Assembly: GCF_049366555.1 (NCBI RefSeq) | Contig: NZ_JBMMGT010000010.1 | Coordinates: 1 to 64,000 of the forward strand | DNA: 64,000 nt | Direction of reading: 5' to 3' | DNA from: Avibacterium volantium_A | Lineage (GTDB): Bacteria > Pseudomonadota > Gammaproteobacteria > Enterobacterales > Pasteurellaceae | In this document: in pieces, positions 44,305 through 53,243 of the stretch | Layout of the letters: the number at the start of each line of letters is the position of its first letter | How positions within the stretch are numbered: position 1 is the stretch's first letter | The notes under the pieces: model-generated | What the model was told of the DNA's origin: nothing | Database searches by the model: none | Seen by the model: the letters and a program-made list of their open reading frames with translations, nothing else | Program-made: the position numbers and the translations under genes

Positions 44305-45348
44305 TTATGGATTGATTAATTGTTTAAACGCGGAAGACATTTTTACCTCAAAACCACTTTCTGTTTTGATGATTAAATATACCGCTAATTGTTGCTGCTC
44401 CGCCACTTTGAGCGCTTCATCTTCACCAAGCACAAACAATCCTGTGGATAAACCGTCTGCCGTCATTGATGAGGGATCAAGCACAGTGATTGACGCCAAA
44501 TGATGTTGAATTGGGCGACCTGTTTGCGGATTAATTTCGTGGGAATAACGCACGCCGTTTTCTTCAAAATAAATGCGATAATCGCCAGAAGTGGCCATCG
44601 CTAGATTGTGTAAGCCGACCACTTGTTCTACGCTTCTTGAGCCGTCCGTAGTGGGTTTTTCAATGGCAATTTGCCAAGGCTTGTTTTCGCTGTTGTTGCC
44701 CTTGGCTCGGATTTCGCCGCCAATTTCCACCATATAGTTGCCAATGTGCAAACTTTCAAGATAGTCCGCCACTTGATCAACCCCAAAGCCCTTGGCGATG
44801 GAAGATAAATCCACATAAAGTTCTGGCACAGTTTTTTCTAGGTAAAATTTACCCGCACTTTCGCTCAGTTTTAATTTTTCAATGCCTACCCACGCACGGC
44901 GTTCATCAAGTTGTTGCTGAGTTGGGGCTTTTTCCACGCGTTTTTCTGGCCCGAATCCCCACAGGTTCACCAATGGCCCTACGGTAACATCTAATGCACC
45001 TTGTGTAACCTTATTTAAACGAATGGCTTCACCTATCACTTTGGCCAGATCCGCTGAAATTTCAATCGGAGTATTCACCGCGCGGTTTTGGTTAAAACGA
45101 CTTAATTCAGAGGTGGGAATATAGGTGGACATTTTGTCATTCACGTCTTTTAAAATTTTTTCCACCCCTTCGTGGGTATCCGCTACCGATTGGCTTGCTT
45201 CTGCGGTGATGTATTTAATGTGGTAAGTAGTTCCCATTGTTTTACCGCTTAAGGTAACAATTTCGGGATCTTTTTGGCAGGCGGTTAGGCTACTCACCAA
45301 GAGTAAGGCGATGGCCCAGCCGTAAACCGTTTTGACTTTTCTTAACAT
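44305..45348 (-). CDS. apbE: FAD:protein FMN transferase
   Basis: 347 residues, a lipoprotein (signal ending in VSSLTAC), so it acts at the periplasmic side. Motifs include GTTYHIKY, the DLSSIAKGFGVDQVADYL region and TSGDYRIYFEENG. It attaches FMN through a phosphoester to Thr residues of NqrB and NqrC, both encoded just upstream with the SGAT acceptor motif. It is separated from nqrF by 85 nt that hold a hairpin. Confidence 0.95.
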   Translation of the reverse strand: MLRKVKTVYGWAIALLLVSSLTACQKDPEIVTLSGKTMGTTYHIKYITAEASQSVADTHEGVEKILKDVNDKMSTYIPTSELSRFNQNRAVNTPIEISADLAKVIGEAIRLNKVTQGALDVTVGPLVNLWGFGPEKRVEKAPTQQQLDERRAWVGIEKLKLSESAGKFYLEKTVPELYVDLSSIAKGFGVDQVADYLESLHIGNYMVEIGGEIRAKGNNSENKPWQIAIEKPTTDGSRSVEQVVGLHNLAMATSGDYRIYFEENGVRYSHEINPQTGRPIQHHLASITVLDPSSMTADGLSTGLFVLGEDEALKVAEQQQLAVYLIIKTESGFEVKMSSAFKQLINP

Positions 45349-45385
45349 AAATCTATCGCTAATTTTTCTGTGGCTAAAAATGGCT

Positions 45386-45418
45386 AAAGCGGTCAGAAAT
45401 CTGACCGCTCTTTTTCTT
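45386..45418. terminator. Hairpin between nqrF and apbE
   Basis: Perfect 9-bp stem AGCGGTCAG / CTGACCGCT with an AAAT loop. On the nqr strand only TTTAGCC follows, so it may be a partial terminator giving less apbE-nqrM than nqrA-F. The opposite strand has a strong T-run. Confidence 0.65.
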
Positions 45419-45433
45419 TATTTAACAGCGTTA

Positions 45434-46657
45434 TCAACCGCCAAAGTCATCTAATAAGATGTTTTCGTCTTCAACACCTAAGTCTTTGAGCATTTTGATT
45501 ACTGCTGCGTTCATCACTGGAGGCCCACACATATAGTATTCACAGTCTTCTGGTGCTTCGTGATTTTTCAGATAGTTTTCATAAAGCACGTTATGGATAA
45601 AGCCTGTGTAGCCGTCCCAATTATCTTCTGGCAATGGATCAGAAAGTGCCACGTGCCATTTGAAGTTATCGTTCTCTGCTTGTAGGGTATCGAAATCTTC
45701 TACATAGAACATTTCACGTTTTGAACGCGCCCCGTACCAGAATGACATTTTACGTTTTGATTTCAAACGTTTTAATTGGTCGAAGATATGTGAACGCATT
45801 GGTGCCATACCTGCACCCCCACCGATAAATACCATTTCTGCATCAGTATCTTTCGCGAAGAATTCACCGAATGGGCCAGAAATAGTTACTTTATCACCCG
45901 GTTTTAATGACCAAATATAAGAAGACATTTGTCCTGGTGGTGCATCTGGGTTGCTTGGTGGTGGCGTTGCGATACGCACGTTAAGCATAATGATGCCTTT
46001 CTCTTCTGGGTATGAAGCCATTGAGTAAGCACGCACAATTGGTTCGTCCACTTTTGAAACATAACGCCATAGGTTATATTTATCCCAGTCTTCGTGGTAT
46101 TCTTGTGGAATATCAAAGTCTTTGTAATAAACCGTATGTGGATCTGCTTCAATTTGGATATAGCCACCCGCACGGAATGGCACTTCTTCCCCTTCAGGAA
46201 TTTGTAATTTAAGCTCTTTGATGAAGGTTGCTTTATTGTCGTTAGAAATAACGGTACATTCCCATTTTTTCACGCCGAACACTTCTTCAGGTAATTCAAT
46301 TTGCATATTGGTTTTAACATTTACCTGACAAGCTAGACGATAACCTTCTTTCGCTTCACGTTTTGAAATGTGAGAAAGTTCTGTTGGTAGAATATCACCA
46401 CCGCCCTCAGTTACTTTCACCACACATTGACCACAAGAGCCACCGCCCCCACAAGCTGAAGAAACAAAAATCCCTTTGCTTGCTAATGCGCCTAATAATT
46501 TTCCACCTGCTGGCAAGTGAATGGCTTTGCTTGGATCGTGATTGATTTCAATAGTAATGTCCCCTGAGTTTACGAGTTTAGATTTAGCAAACAAGATAAT
46601 TGCTGCTAACGCTAAAACCACCACAGTGAACATTGCAATACCTAAAATAATTTCCAT
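45434..46657 (-). CDS. nqrF: Na+-translocating NADH:quinone reductase subunit F
   Basis: 407 residues. One N-terminal membrane helix is followed by a [2Fe-2S] domain (CGGGGSCGQC with a later Cys, about 70-111) and an FAD/NADH reductase module (VRAYSMASYPEE, FIGGGAGMAPMRSHIF, YYMCGPPVMNAAVI). It is the NADH entry point, passing electrons through FAD and Fe-S to the rest of the complex on the cytoplasmic side. It is the last structural gene of nqrABCDEF. Confidence 0.98.
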   Translation of the reverse strand: MEIILGIAMFTVVVLALAAIILFAKSKLVNSGDITIEINHDPSKAIHLPAGGKLLGALASKGIFVSSACGGGGSCGQCVVKVTEGGGDILPTELSHISKREAKEGYRLACQVNVKTNMQIELPEEVFGVKKWECTVISNDNKATFIKELKLQIPEGEEVPFRAGGYIQIEADPHTVYYKDFDIPQEYHEDWDKYNLWRYVSKVDEPIVRAYSMASYPEEKGIIMLNVRIATPPPSNPDAPPGQMSSYIWSLKPGDKVTISGPFGEFFAKDTDAEMVFIGGGAGMAPMRSHIFDQLKRLKSKRKMSFWYGARSKREMFYVEDFDTLQAENDNFKWHVALSDPLPEDNWDGYTGFIHNVLYENYLKNHEAPEDCEYYMCGPPVMNAAVIKMLKDLGVEDENILLDDFGG

Positions 46658-46671
46658 TTAGTATCCCCTTC

Positions 46672-47268
46672 TTATAACTGAATACCTGAAAATGACATAA
46701 AGCCAAGCGCCATTAGACCTACAGTGATAAAGGTGATCCCTAAACCACGCAAGCCTGCTGGAATATCAGCATATTTCATTTTTTCAGTTAAACCGGCAAG
46801 TGCCACGATAGCAAGCATCCAACCTGTTCCTGCACCGATACCATAAACCACAGATTCAGCAAGGTTGTATTCACGTTGCACCATAAAAGATACCCCACCG
46901 AAAATCGCACAGTTTACGGTGATTAACGGTAAGAAGATCCCTAATGCGTTATAAAGTGCGGGGAAAAATTTGTCCAAAACCATTTCTAGGATTTGTACTA
47001 ATGCCGCAATCACACCGATGAAGGTGATAAAGCGTAAGAAACTTAAATCTACGCCTTCTACTAACGCACCATCTTTTAAGATGTGAGTATAAACAATTTG
47101 GTTTGCTGGCACGGCGATACCTAATACCACGATTACCGCGATCCCTAAACCAAAGGCTGTTGAAACTTTCTTTGAAACCGCAAGGAATGTACACATACCA
47201 AGGAAGAAAGAAAGTGCCATATTTTCAATAAAAATGGACTTAACAAATAGACTTAAATAGTGTTCCAT
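46672..47268 (-). CDS. nqrE: Na+-translocating NADH:quinone reductase subunit E
   Basis: 198 residues, six membrane helices, paralogue of NqrD and of RnfA. Conserved cysteines lie in LGMCTFLAVSKK and VNCAIFGGVSF, which with NqrD hold the intramembrane iron centre. It lies 14 nt before nqrF and 1 nt after nqrD. Confidence 0.98.
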   Translation of the reverse strand: MEHYLSLFVKSIFIENMALSFFLGMCTFLAVSKKVSTAFGLGIAVIVVLGIAVPANQIVYTHILKDGALVEGVDLSFLRFITFIGVIAALVQILEMVLDKFFPALYNALGIFLPLITVNCAIFGGVSFMVQREYNLAESVVYGIGAGTGWMLAIVALAGLTEKMKYADIPAGLRGLGITFITVGLMALGFMSFSGIQL

Positions 47269-47269
47269 C

Positions 47270-47893
47270 TTATTTCTCCACTTGCTCTGGTTTCCAAGTT
47301 CTTAAGCCCCAAATTAAGAAGCCGATGATAAAGAACGCACTTGGCGCAAGTAAGGCTAAACCATTTGCTTGATACCAACCACCGTCTTGGATAGTTTGTA
47401 ACACGGTAATGCCAAATACTTTACCTGAACCAATTAATTCGCGTAAAAATGCGACAATGATTAGGATCACACCATAACCGATACCGTTACCTAAACCATC
47501 AACAAAACTTGCCAATGGTGGCTCTTTCATTGCAAAAGCTTCTGCGCGCCCCATTACGATACAGTTGGTAATGATTAAGCCAACGAATACCGAAAGCTGT
47601 TTAGATAACTCATAAGCATAGGCTTGCAACACTTGGTCCACAAGGGTTACTAATGATGCAATGATCGCCATTTGCACGATAATACGGATACTATTTGGAA
47701 TATAGTTACGGATACAAGAAATAAAGAAACTTGAAAATGCCGTTACTAAACTTACTGCGATTGCCATTACCACCGCAGTTTCTAATTTTGTCGTTACCGC
47801 AAGTGCTGAACAGATCCCCAAAATTTGCAATGCAATTGGGTTGTTGTTCACGATTGGAGATAACAATAATTTTTTCATATTTGCATTAGCCAT
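47270..47893 (-). CDS. nqrD: Na+-translocating NADH:quinone reductase subunit D
   Basis: 207 residues, six membrane helices, inverted topology to NqrE. Cysteines in LGICSALAVTTK and ITNCIVMGRAEAFAM match the iron-binding positions. Its start overlaps the nqrC stop by one base. Confidence 0.98.
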   Translation of the reverse strand: MANANMKKLLLSPIVNNNPIALQILGICSALAVTTKLETAVVMAIAVSLVTAFSSFFISCIRNYIPNSIRIIVQMAIIASLVTLVDQVLQAYAYELSKQLSVFVGLIITNCIVMGRAEAFAMKEPPLASFVDGLGNGIGYGVILIIVAFLRELIGSGKVFGITVLQTIQDGGWYQANGLALLAPSAFFIIGFLIWGLRTWKPEQVEK

Positions 47894-48669
47894 TAGTTAG
47901 CCTCCGCTCTAAGTTTGTCTAAATACGGGCCAAAACCATCGCGACCAAACCAATAATCAAAAGAACCTTGTACCCCTTTTGTGGTTAAGGTTGCACCAGA
48001 TAAACCATCGATACCGTGTTCTTTATCTGCTGAAGCACCTTTGCCAATTTTAATCGCTACTTGATCTTGAGCATTAAAGAGTTTTTTACCCACAAAGTAT
48101 TTCTGCCAGTTTGGATTAGCGATTTCGCCCCCTAAACCTGCGGTTTCACCTTGTTCATAGTAAGTAATCCCTTTAATGGTATTTGCATCTGGCGCAACAG
48201 ACACAAAGCCATACATCACAGACCACAATCCTGTACCATAAATTGGCAACACGATTTGTGAAGTTTTGCCTTGCGCATCTTTCACTAAATAAACCTCAGC
48301 ATATTTCGCCCGCACTTTAATGCCAGCTTTATCTTCTTCAGGTTTAATTGCTACGCTTTCAGCAGGATCTTTTACTGCAACACGCGCATCAAAGTTTTTG
48401 ATGTCGCTTACATAATCACCCGTTGCAAGATCCACAATTTTCGGCTCAATGTTTTCTGCATAAAGGGCTTTAATTTCCGCACCTTTTGCTTTAGCGGGTA
48501 ATAATCCTGCCACACTGAGAATGTTTTTCTGTTTATCTAATAATTTTTGCTCATTTTGCGTCGGTTTCAAACCTACTGCCGCACTTGCTACGATAATTGA
48601 GCAAACTAAGCTGACTAAAACAACAACAAGGATTGTTCCGCCAACACTATCTTTATTAAACTTAGCCAT
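47893..48669 (-). CDS. nqrC: Na+-translocating NADH:quinone reductase subunit C
   Basis: 258 residues from the ATG of MAKFNKDSVGGTILVV; the longer upstream frame lies inside nqrB. One membrane helix precedes a periplasmic domain with the FMN acceptor GLSGATLTTKG near the C-terminus, where ApbE attaches FMN to Thr. The start overlaps the nqrB 3' end by 8 nt. Confidence 0.97.
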   Translation of the reverse strand: MAKFNKDSVGGTILVVVLVSLVCSIIVASAAVGLKPTQNEQKLLDKQKNILSVAGLLPAKAKGAEIKALYAENIEPKIVDLATGDYVSDIKNFDARVAVKDPAESVAIKPEEDKAGIKVRAKYAEVYLVKDAQGKTSQIVLPIYGTGLWSVMYGFVSVAPDANTIKGITYYEQGETAGLGGEIANPNWQKYFVGKKLFNAQDQVAIKIGKGASADKEHGIDGLSGATLTTKGVQGSFDYWFGRDGFGPYLDKLRAEAN

Positions 48670-49900
48670 TGCGCGCTCTCCGACGTTTGATATTTGCTTG
48701 AACAACCAGATAGTCAAAAATTGGGGCAAATAAGTTAGCTAATAAGATGGCTAACATCATTCCTTCTGGATAAGCGGGATTAACCACACGAATAATCACC
48801 GCCATTGCACCAATTAATGCACCGTACCACCATTTACCTTTGTTTGTGAATGAGGCTGATACTGGGTCAGTTGCCATAAATAACATACCTAAAGCAAAGC
48901 CACCCAATACTAAGTGCCAATGCCAAGGCATTGAGAATAATGGGTTGGTGTCTGAACCAATTACATTAAATAGGGTAGAAGTGGCAATCATACCGATCAT
49001 CACACCAGCAATAATACGCCAAGAAGCAATACGTGCGAACACAATCACCGCTGCACCAATTAATAATGCCAGAGTAGAAACTTCACCGATTGAACCTGGG
49101 ATATTCCCTAAGAATGCGTCCATCCATTGGATTGGCTGACCTGTGGTAACTTGTTTTAATGCACCTTGACCGCCTGTTGCCCATTGTGAAAGTGCTGTTG
49201 CGCCAGAGAAACCATCAGCGGCGATCCATACCGAATCCCCTGAGATTTGTGCTGGATAAGCAAAGAATAAAAACGCACGCCCTGCTAATGCTGGGTTCAT
49301 AAAGTTTTTACCTACACCACCAAACACTTCTTTGGCCACCACAACCCCAAATGTTGTCGCTAACGCCGCTTGCCATAATGGCAATGTTGGCGGAACGATA
49401 AGAGCTAATAAAATAGAGGTTACGAAGAAACCTTCGTTGATTTCGTGTTTACGCACTGTAGCAAATAACACTTCCCAGAAACCGCCCACAAGGAATACGG
49501 TTAAATAAATTGGTAGGAAGAAAATCGCACCTAATGCCATTTTTGCTAGCACGCCAGCATCTTGTGAAACTAACCCTAATGCATTGGCTAAAGCAAAATG
49601 CCAGTCATTCGCCACATTTTGTGCCAAGTTCTGTGCAAAATCGCCCACTTTTAATGCAAGAATAGATTGCTCACCCACATTAAACATACCGTAGAACATT
49701 GCTGGGAATAATGCCAACCACACTAATACCATCATACGTTTAGAATCTAACGCATCACGAACGTGAGAAGCTTTCGCCGTTACCGTACCTGGCGTGTATA
49801 AGAAAGTTGCCGTTGCTTCATAAAGGGCATACCACTTCTCATATTTACCACCCGGTAAAAAAGCAGGTTCCATTTTCTCTAAAAGATGTTTTAAACCCAT
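48662..49900 (-). CDS. nqrB: Na+-translocating NADH:quinone reductase subunit B
   Basis: 412 residues with about ten membrane helices. The FMN acceptor motif DGFSGATALSQW is near residues 226-237. NqrB holds the covalent FMN and riboflavin and is thought to form the Na+ path. It lies 2 nt after nqrA. Confidence 0.98.
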   Translation of the reverse strand: MGLKHLLEKMEPAFLPGGKYEKWYALYEATATFLYTPGTVTAKASHVRDALDSKRMMVLVWLALFPAMFYGMFNVGEQSILALKVGDFAQNLAQNVANDWHFALANALGLVSQDAGVLAKMALGAIFFLPIYLTVFLVGGFWEVLFATVRKHEINEGFFVTSILLALIVPPTLPLWQAALATTFGVVVAKEVFGGVGKNFMNPALAGRAFLFFAYPAQISGDSVWIAADGFSGATALSQWATGGQGALKQVTTGQPIQWMDAFLGNIPGSIGEVSTLALLIGAAVIVFARIASWRIIAGVMIGMIATSTLFNVIGSDTNPLFSMPWHWHLVLGGFALGMLFMATDPVSASFTNKGKWWYGALIGAMAVIIRVVNPAYPEGMMLAILLANLFAPIFDYLVVQANIKRRRARNG

Positions 49901-49902
49901 TT

Positions 49903-51243
49903 TTAACCTTCCTTCTCGATCTTATCTAAGGCTGCACGCAGCATTGGACCGTAATCATTTTTACCTGGGCAAACGAACGTACAAAGTGCTAAATCTTCTT
50001 CGTCTAACTCTAAGCAACCTAATGCTTGAGCGCTGTCCGTATCGCCTGCACTTAAATCACGCAATAATAATGTCGGGATAATATCTAATGGCATCACACG
50101 CTCATAAGCGCCAATTGGCACCATTGCACGGTGTCCACCATTAAGTGCGGTGGTAAAATTGAATAATTTGTGTCCGAAATGACCTAACACAGTACGGGTG
50201 ATAGAATATTTGTTCGCCCCTGGCATAATCCAACCTAGAAACTCTTTCTCACGACCTTCTGCAATCACAGAAACCTGTAACGCATAACGTCCTAAATAAT
50301 CTACCGCACCTTCCGCTTTATGACCGCTTAACACGGAACCTGAGATAATACGGTTTTCACCTTCTTTTAACTCGCCTTTAGTTAATTGGGCTAAGTTAGC
50401 ACCAAGTTGGGTGCGAATTAAACGCGGATTTTTCACCTGTGGGCCAGCCAATGAGATCACACGGTCATTATAAAGTTCACCCGTGGTAAATAAGCGACCA
50501 AATGCGATCACATCTTGATAATTCAAATACCAAACCGTTTTCGTTGCACTAACCGGATCGATAAAGTGAATATGCGTACCACTTAAGCCCGCAGGGTGTG
50601 GGCCACCAAAATCGTGTACGGCTAAATTTGGTAAATCCACCGTTGGGATATTGCTATCGCCCGCTTTACATAAATGCAATTTGCCTTCGTGTAAACGGCT
50701 TAACACGGTTAAACCATTGGTAAAATCGTCCCAATGTGCTTTTAATACCACTTCAGGATCAGCGGCTAATGGATTGGTATCCATTGCATTAACAAAAATA
50801 GAAGATGGCACAGCATCAACAGCAGGCACTTTACTGAATGGACGAGTACGAAGTGCTGTCCAAAGCCCTGACGCTTGTAGGTTTTGACGAACTTGCTCGG
50901 AAGTTAAACTTTTAAGCTCATCGGCGGAATATTTGTTAAAGGTAACCTGATCATCACCTTCGATTTGAATCACTACTGATTGCAACACACGCTTAGCACC
51001 GCGATTAATCGCAGTTACAGTACCACTTGCAGGGGCAGTGAATAATACGCCCGGGTTCTTTTTATCTTCAAAAAGCACCTGACCTTTTTTCACTACATCA
51101 CCTTCACGCACCTTCATTGAAGGACGCATTCCCACATACTCTTCGCCAAGCAAGGCAACTTCAGTAACGGCATTGCCGTTATGGATTACTTGTTCTGGCT
51201 TCCCAGCGATAGGAAGATCCAAGCCTTTTTTAATCGTAATCAT
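49903..51243 (-). CDS. nqrA: Na+-translocating NADH:quinone reductase subunit A
   Basis: 446 residues, a soluble subunit attached to the cytoplasmic face and involved in quinone binding. It begins MITIKKGLDLPIAGKPEQ, typical of the family, with the biotinyl-lipoyl-like segment KKGQVLFEDKKNPGVLFTAPASG. It is the first gene of the operon. The ribosome site is weak, and a hairpin precedes the start. Confidence 0.98.
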   Translation of the reverse strand: MITIKKGLDLPIAGKPEQVIHNGNAVTEVALLGEEYVGMRPSMKVREGDVVKKGQVLFEDKKNPGVLFTAPASGTVTAINRGAKRVLQSVVIQIEGDDQVTFNKYSADELKSLTSEQVRQNLQASGLWTALRTRPFSKVPAVDAVPSSIFVNAMDTNPLAADPEVVLKAHWDDFTNGLTVLSRLHEGKLHLCKAGDSNIPTVDLPNLAVHDFGGPHPAGLSGTHIHFIDPVSATKTVWYLNYQDVIAFGRLFTTGELYNDRVISLAGPQVKNPRLIRTQLGANLAQLTKGELKEGENRIISGSVLSGHKAEGAVDYLGRYALQVSVIAEGREKEFLGWIMPGANKYSITRTVLGHFGHKLFNFTTALNGGHRAMVPIGAYERVMPLDIIPTLLLRDLSAGDTDSAQALGCLELDEEDLALCTFVCPGKNDYGPMLRAALDKIEKEG

Positions 51244-51619
51244 ATTGTATGCACTACTTTTCGTTAGATTAAAAATATAGCTATCGCAAGATAAAACTCA
51301 ATGCGATAACCTCGTCTTGAGTAATGATTTTTGCTTAATTATCAACGATGAATGCAAACACATCGCAACAATGTCCACTCCAACCACATAAATTTAAAAC
51401 TCAAATTCTGTTTAGATTTTATACCGCTCACTAAACGCAATAAGCGATATACGTTAAAATTTTGATACAAGTCAGCTGGTTATTTTAACTAATTAATAAC
51501 TTTCGTGCTACTTTGAAGGGCGGTTTTTCCAAAATTTTAAGAAAAAAGACCGCTGTTTTTGTGGAAAATCAATTTTTACTAAAGATTATGAAATTGCACT
51601 ACCTTTTATTAGGTATAAA
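51244..51619. other. 376-nt nqr promoter region
   Basis: It lies between nqrA and the 3' end of bolA, and should hold the nqr promoter. A perfect inverted repeat TATCGCA / TGCGATA (51282-51308) lies 39 nt before the nqrA start and would form a leader hairpin. An imperfect GCGGT...ACCGC repeat near 51520-51556 may end bolA transcription. No gene is seen. I could not fix the promoter with confidence. Confidence 0.5.
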
Positions 51620-51931
51620 TTATTGTCCAATCCCTAAACAATTTGGTGATTTGGGAAATTGCTGTTCCAATGCTTGCCATTCATCTAAGGTATAAGTATG
51701 TAACGCCAATGCGTGAATGCCATTTTTCAATTCTTCCGCCAATAATTGATACAGCATTTGATGGCGCGCAACCTTTCTCACCCCATTAAACGCATCACTC
51801 ACTAACACCACTTTAAAATGTGAATCCGCCCCACGTCCAGAACTGTGCATATGGCTTTCATTTTCAATATGCAAAAAGTGCGGTGCAAATTTTTGCGAAA
51901 TTTTTTGTTCTAAAACTTGTTGAACACCCAT
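51620..51931 (-). CDS. bolA: BolA-family protein
   Basis: 103 residues from the ATG of MGVQQVLEQKISQKF, chosen for its GAAAGGAT ribosome site. The BolA fold is recognisable in HMHSSGRGADSHFKVVLVSDAFNGVRKVARHQMLY, with the conserved His near the end of ALALHTYT. BolA works with a monothiol glutaredoxin in iron-sulphur handling and affects cell shape under stress. It is divergent from yajG, as in E. coli. Confidence 0.95.
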   Translation of the reverse strand: MGVQQVLEQKISQKFAPHFLHIENESHMHSSGRGADSHFKVVLVSDAFNGVRKVARHQMLYQLLAEELKNGIHALALHTYTLDEWQALEQQFPKSPNCLGIGQ

Positions 51932-52048
51932 TATCCTTTCCTTCTTTTTATAAACTAACACAATAAAAATTTGCTTTTGCAAAGACTATACATTCATACT
52001 GAAGTTTGCAAGAATAGCCGTATCTTTTTTATTCGCGAGGAAATGACT

Positions 52049-52645
52049 ATGCGTTTTGCTAAACTCTCTCTGATCACCTTATTTTCAAGTGCCGTATTAT
52101 TATCCGCGTGCCAATCTCAGCCAAGTAACACAATCTCTTTTACGCCACCTAGTCCAAGCGTGCAATTCAATGCGGCAAATCAACACGCGATACTCAATAT
52201 CCTCACGCGTGATGCGCGCCAACAGCCTGAAGTATCAAGCTATGTGTATGACGAAAAAATCTTTAAGCTCTTTGCCGAACCAAAACCAGCTCAGATTTTC
52301 GATCAAGTGATCAAACAAGATCTAAATGGCAAAGGATTTCGCATTGCTGCAACGCCTGCTCAATCTAACACCAATGTGATTGTGAATATCAACAAATTCT
52401 ATGCCGATGTAGAACAAGGCAATTTACGCTACAAAATCACCGCGAATGTACAAATCAACGTTCAAGTGCAGGGGGCGAAAGGTCAATTCAACAAAAATAT
52501 CGGCTCAACACGCAGCCAAGAGGGCGCACTGCGTGCCAATAATGCCAATATTCAAAAAGTGTTAGGACAGGCATTAAACGAAACGGTTCAGAGTATCTAT
52601 AAAGATCAAGAAATCGCCAATGCGATTAATCAATATTCCAACTAA
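52049..52645 (+). CDS. yajG: YajG-family lipoprotein
   Basis: 198 residues from ATG 52049, which is correctly spaced from a GAGG ribosome site (an ATG 6 nt upstream is too close). The lipobox is LLSAC at about 15-19. The mature protein starts QSQPSNTISF and has the YajG-type beta/alpha repeats. E. coli YajG is a lipoprotein of similar size and unknown function next to bolA. ampG, which follows it in E. coli, is not present here. Confidence 0.88.
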   Translation: MRFAKLSLITLFSSAVLLSACQSQPSNTISFTPPSPSVQFNAANQHAILNILTRDARQQPEVSSYVYDEKIFKLFAEPKPAQIFDQVIKQDLNGKGFRIAATPAQSNTNVIVNINKFYADVEQGNLRYKITANVQINVQVQGAKGQFNKNIGSTRSQEGALRANNANIQKVLGQALNETVQSIYKDQEIANAINQYSN

Positions 52646-52660
52646 TTTTCAGATAAAACA

Positions 52661-52688
52661 AAACCTTGCGCGCTTGCAAGGTTTTTTA
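52661..52688 (+). terminator. yajG terminator
   Basis: AACCTTGC / GCAAGGTT stem (8 bp) followed by TTTTTATT. Confidence 0.88.
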
Positions 52689-52700
52689 TTATCCGAAAAA

Positions 52701-52777
52701 TGGCGAACGTGGACGGAGTCGAACCGCCGACCTGTCCCTTAGGAGGGGACTGCTCTATCCTGCTAAGCTACACGTTC
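52701..52777 (-). tRNA. tRNA-Arg (CCT)
   Basis: 77-nt cloverleaf, acceptor GAACGTG with TCCACGTTCG at the 3' side, anticodon loop CTCCTAA, encoded CCA. Confidence 0.95.
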
Positions 52778-52891
52778 TTTTGCATTTCAGTTTGACACAA
52801 ATATGTAATGATGAAAAGCACGGGATAAAAAATAAAGTGCGGTGCGAATTTGGTTAATTTTTTAGTAAGAAAAGAAATAATGATGAGATAT

Positions 52892-52922
52892 GAAAAAAGC
52901 CGCTAATTTTCATTAGCGGCTC
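52892..52922 (-). terminator. Terminator of the Phe-Asn tRNA unit
   Basis: GCCGCTAAT / ATTAGCGGC perfect 9-bp stem. The minus strand continues into TTTTTTC. It lies just after the tRNA-Asn 3' end. Confidence 0.9.
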
Positions 52923-52931
52923 TTAGGAATT

Positions 52932-53007
52932 TGGCTCCTCCTGCTGGACTTGAACCAGCGACATATGGATTAACAGTCCACCGTTCTACCGACTGAACTA
53001 AGGAGGA
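52932..53007 (-). tRNA. tRNA-Asn (GTT)
   Basis: 76-nt cloverleaf, acceptor TCCTCCT/AGGAGGA, anticodon loop CTGTTAA, encoded CCA. The body matches enterobacterial tRNA-Asn closely. Confidence 0.97.
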
Positions 53008-53011
53008 GTAG

Positions 53012-53087
53012 TGGTGCCTCGAGGCGGAATCGAACCACCGACACGGGGATTTTCAATCCCCTGCTCTACCAACTGAGCTATCGAGGC
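53012..53087 (-). tRNA. tRNA-Phe (GAA)
   Basis: 76-nt cloverleaf, acceptor GCCTCGA/TCGAGGC, anticodon loop TTGAAAA, encoded CCA. It lies 4 nt upstream of tRNA-Asn, so they are co-transcribed. Confidence 0.97.
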
Positions 53088-53243
53088 AACTCATCAGTGG
53101 TGCGTATTAAACGATTTTTACCGCGTTAAGTCAATCATTAATTTTAACTTTTTTACGTTTTTTTGTTTGTTTGAATATTTAACAAGCGAAACGCATAGGA
53201 ATGCAGCAAAAATCGCATAAAAAATCAAAACCACTTTTAATTT

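Noticed and set aside
51520..51556. GCGGT...ACCGC repeat as a firm bolA terminator
   Set aside because: The stem needs a bulge and lacks a T-run on the bolA strand.
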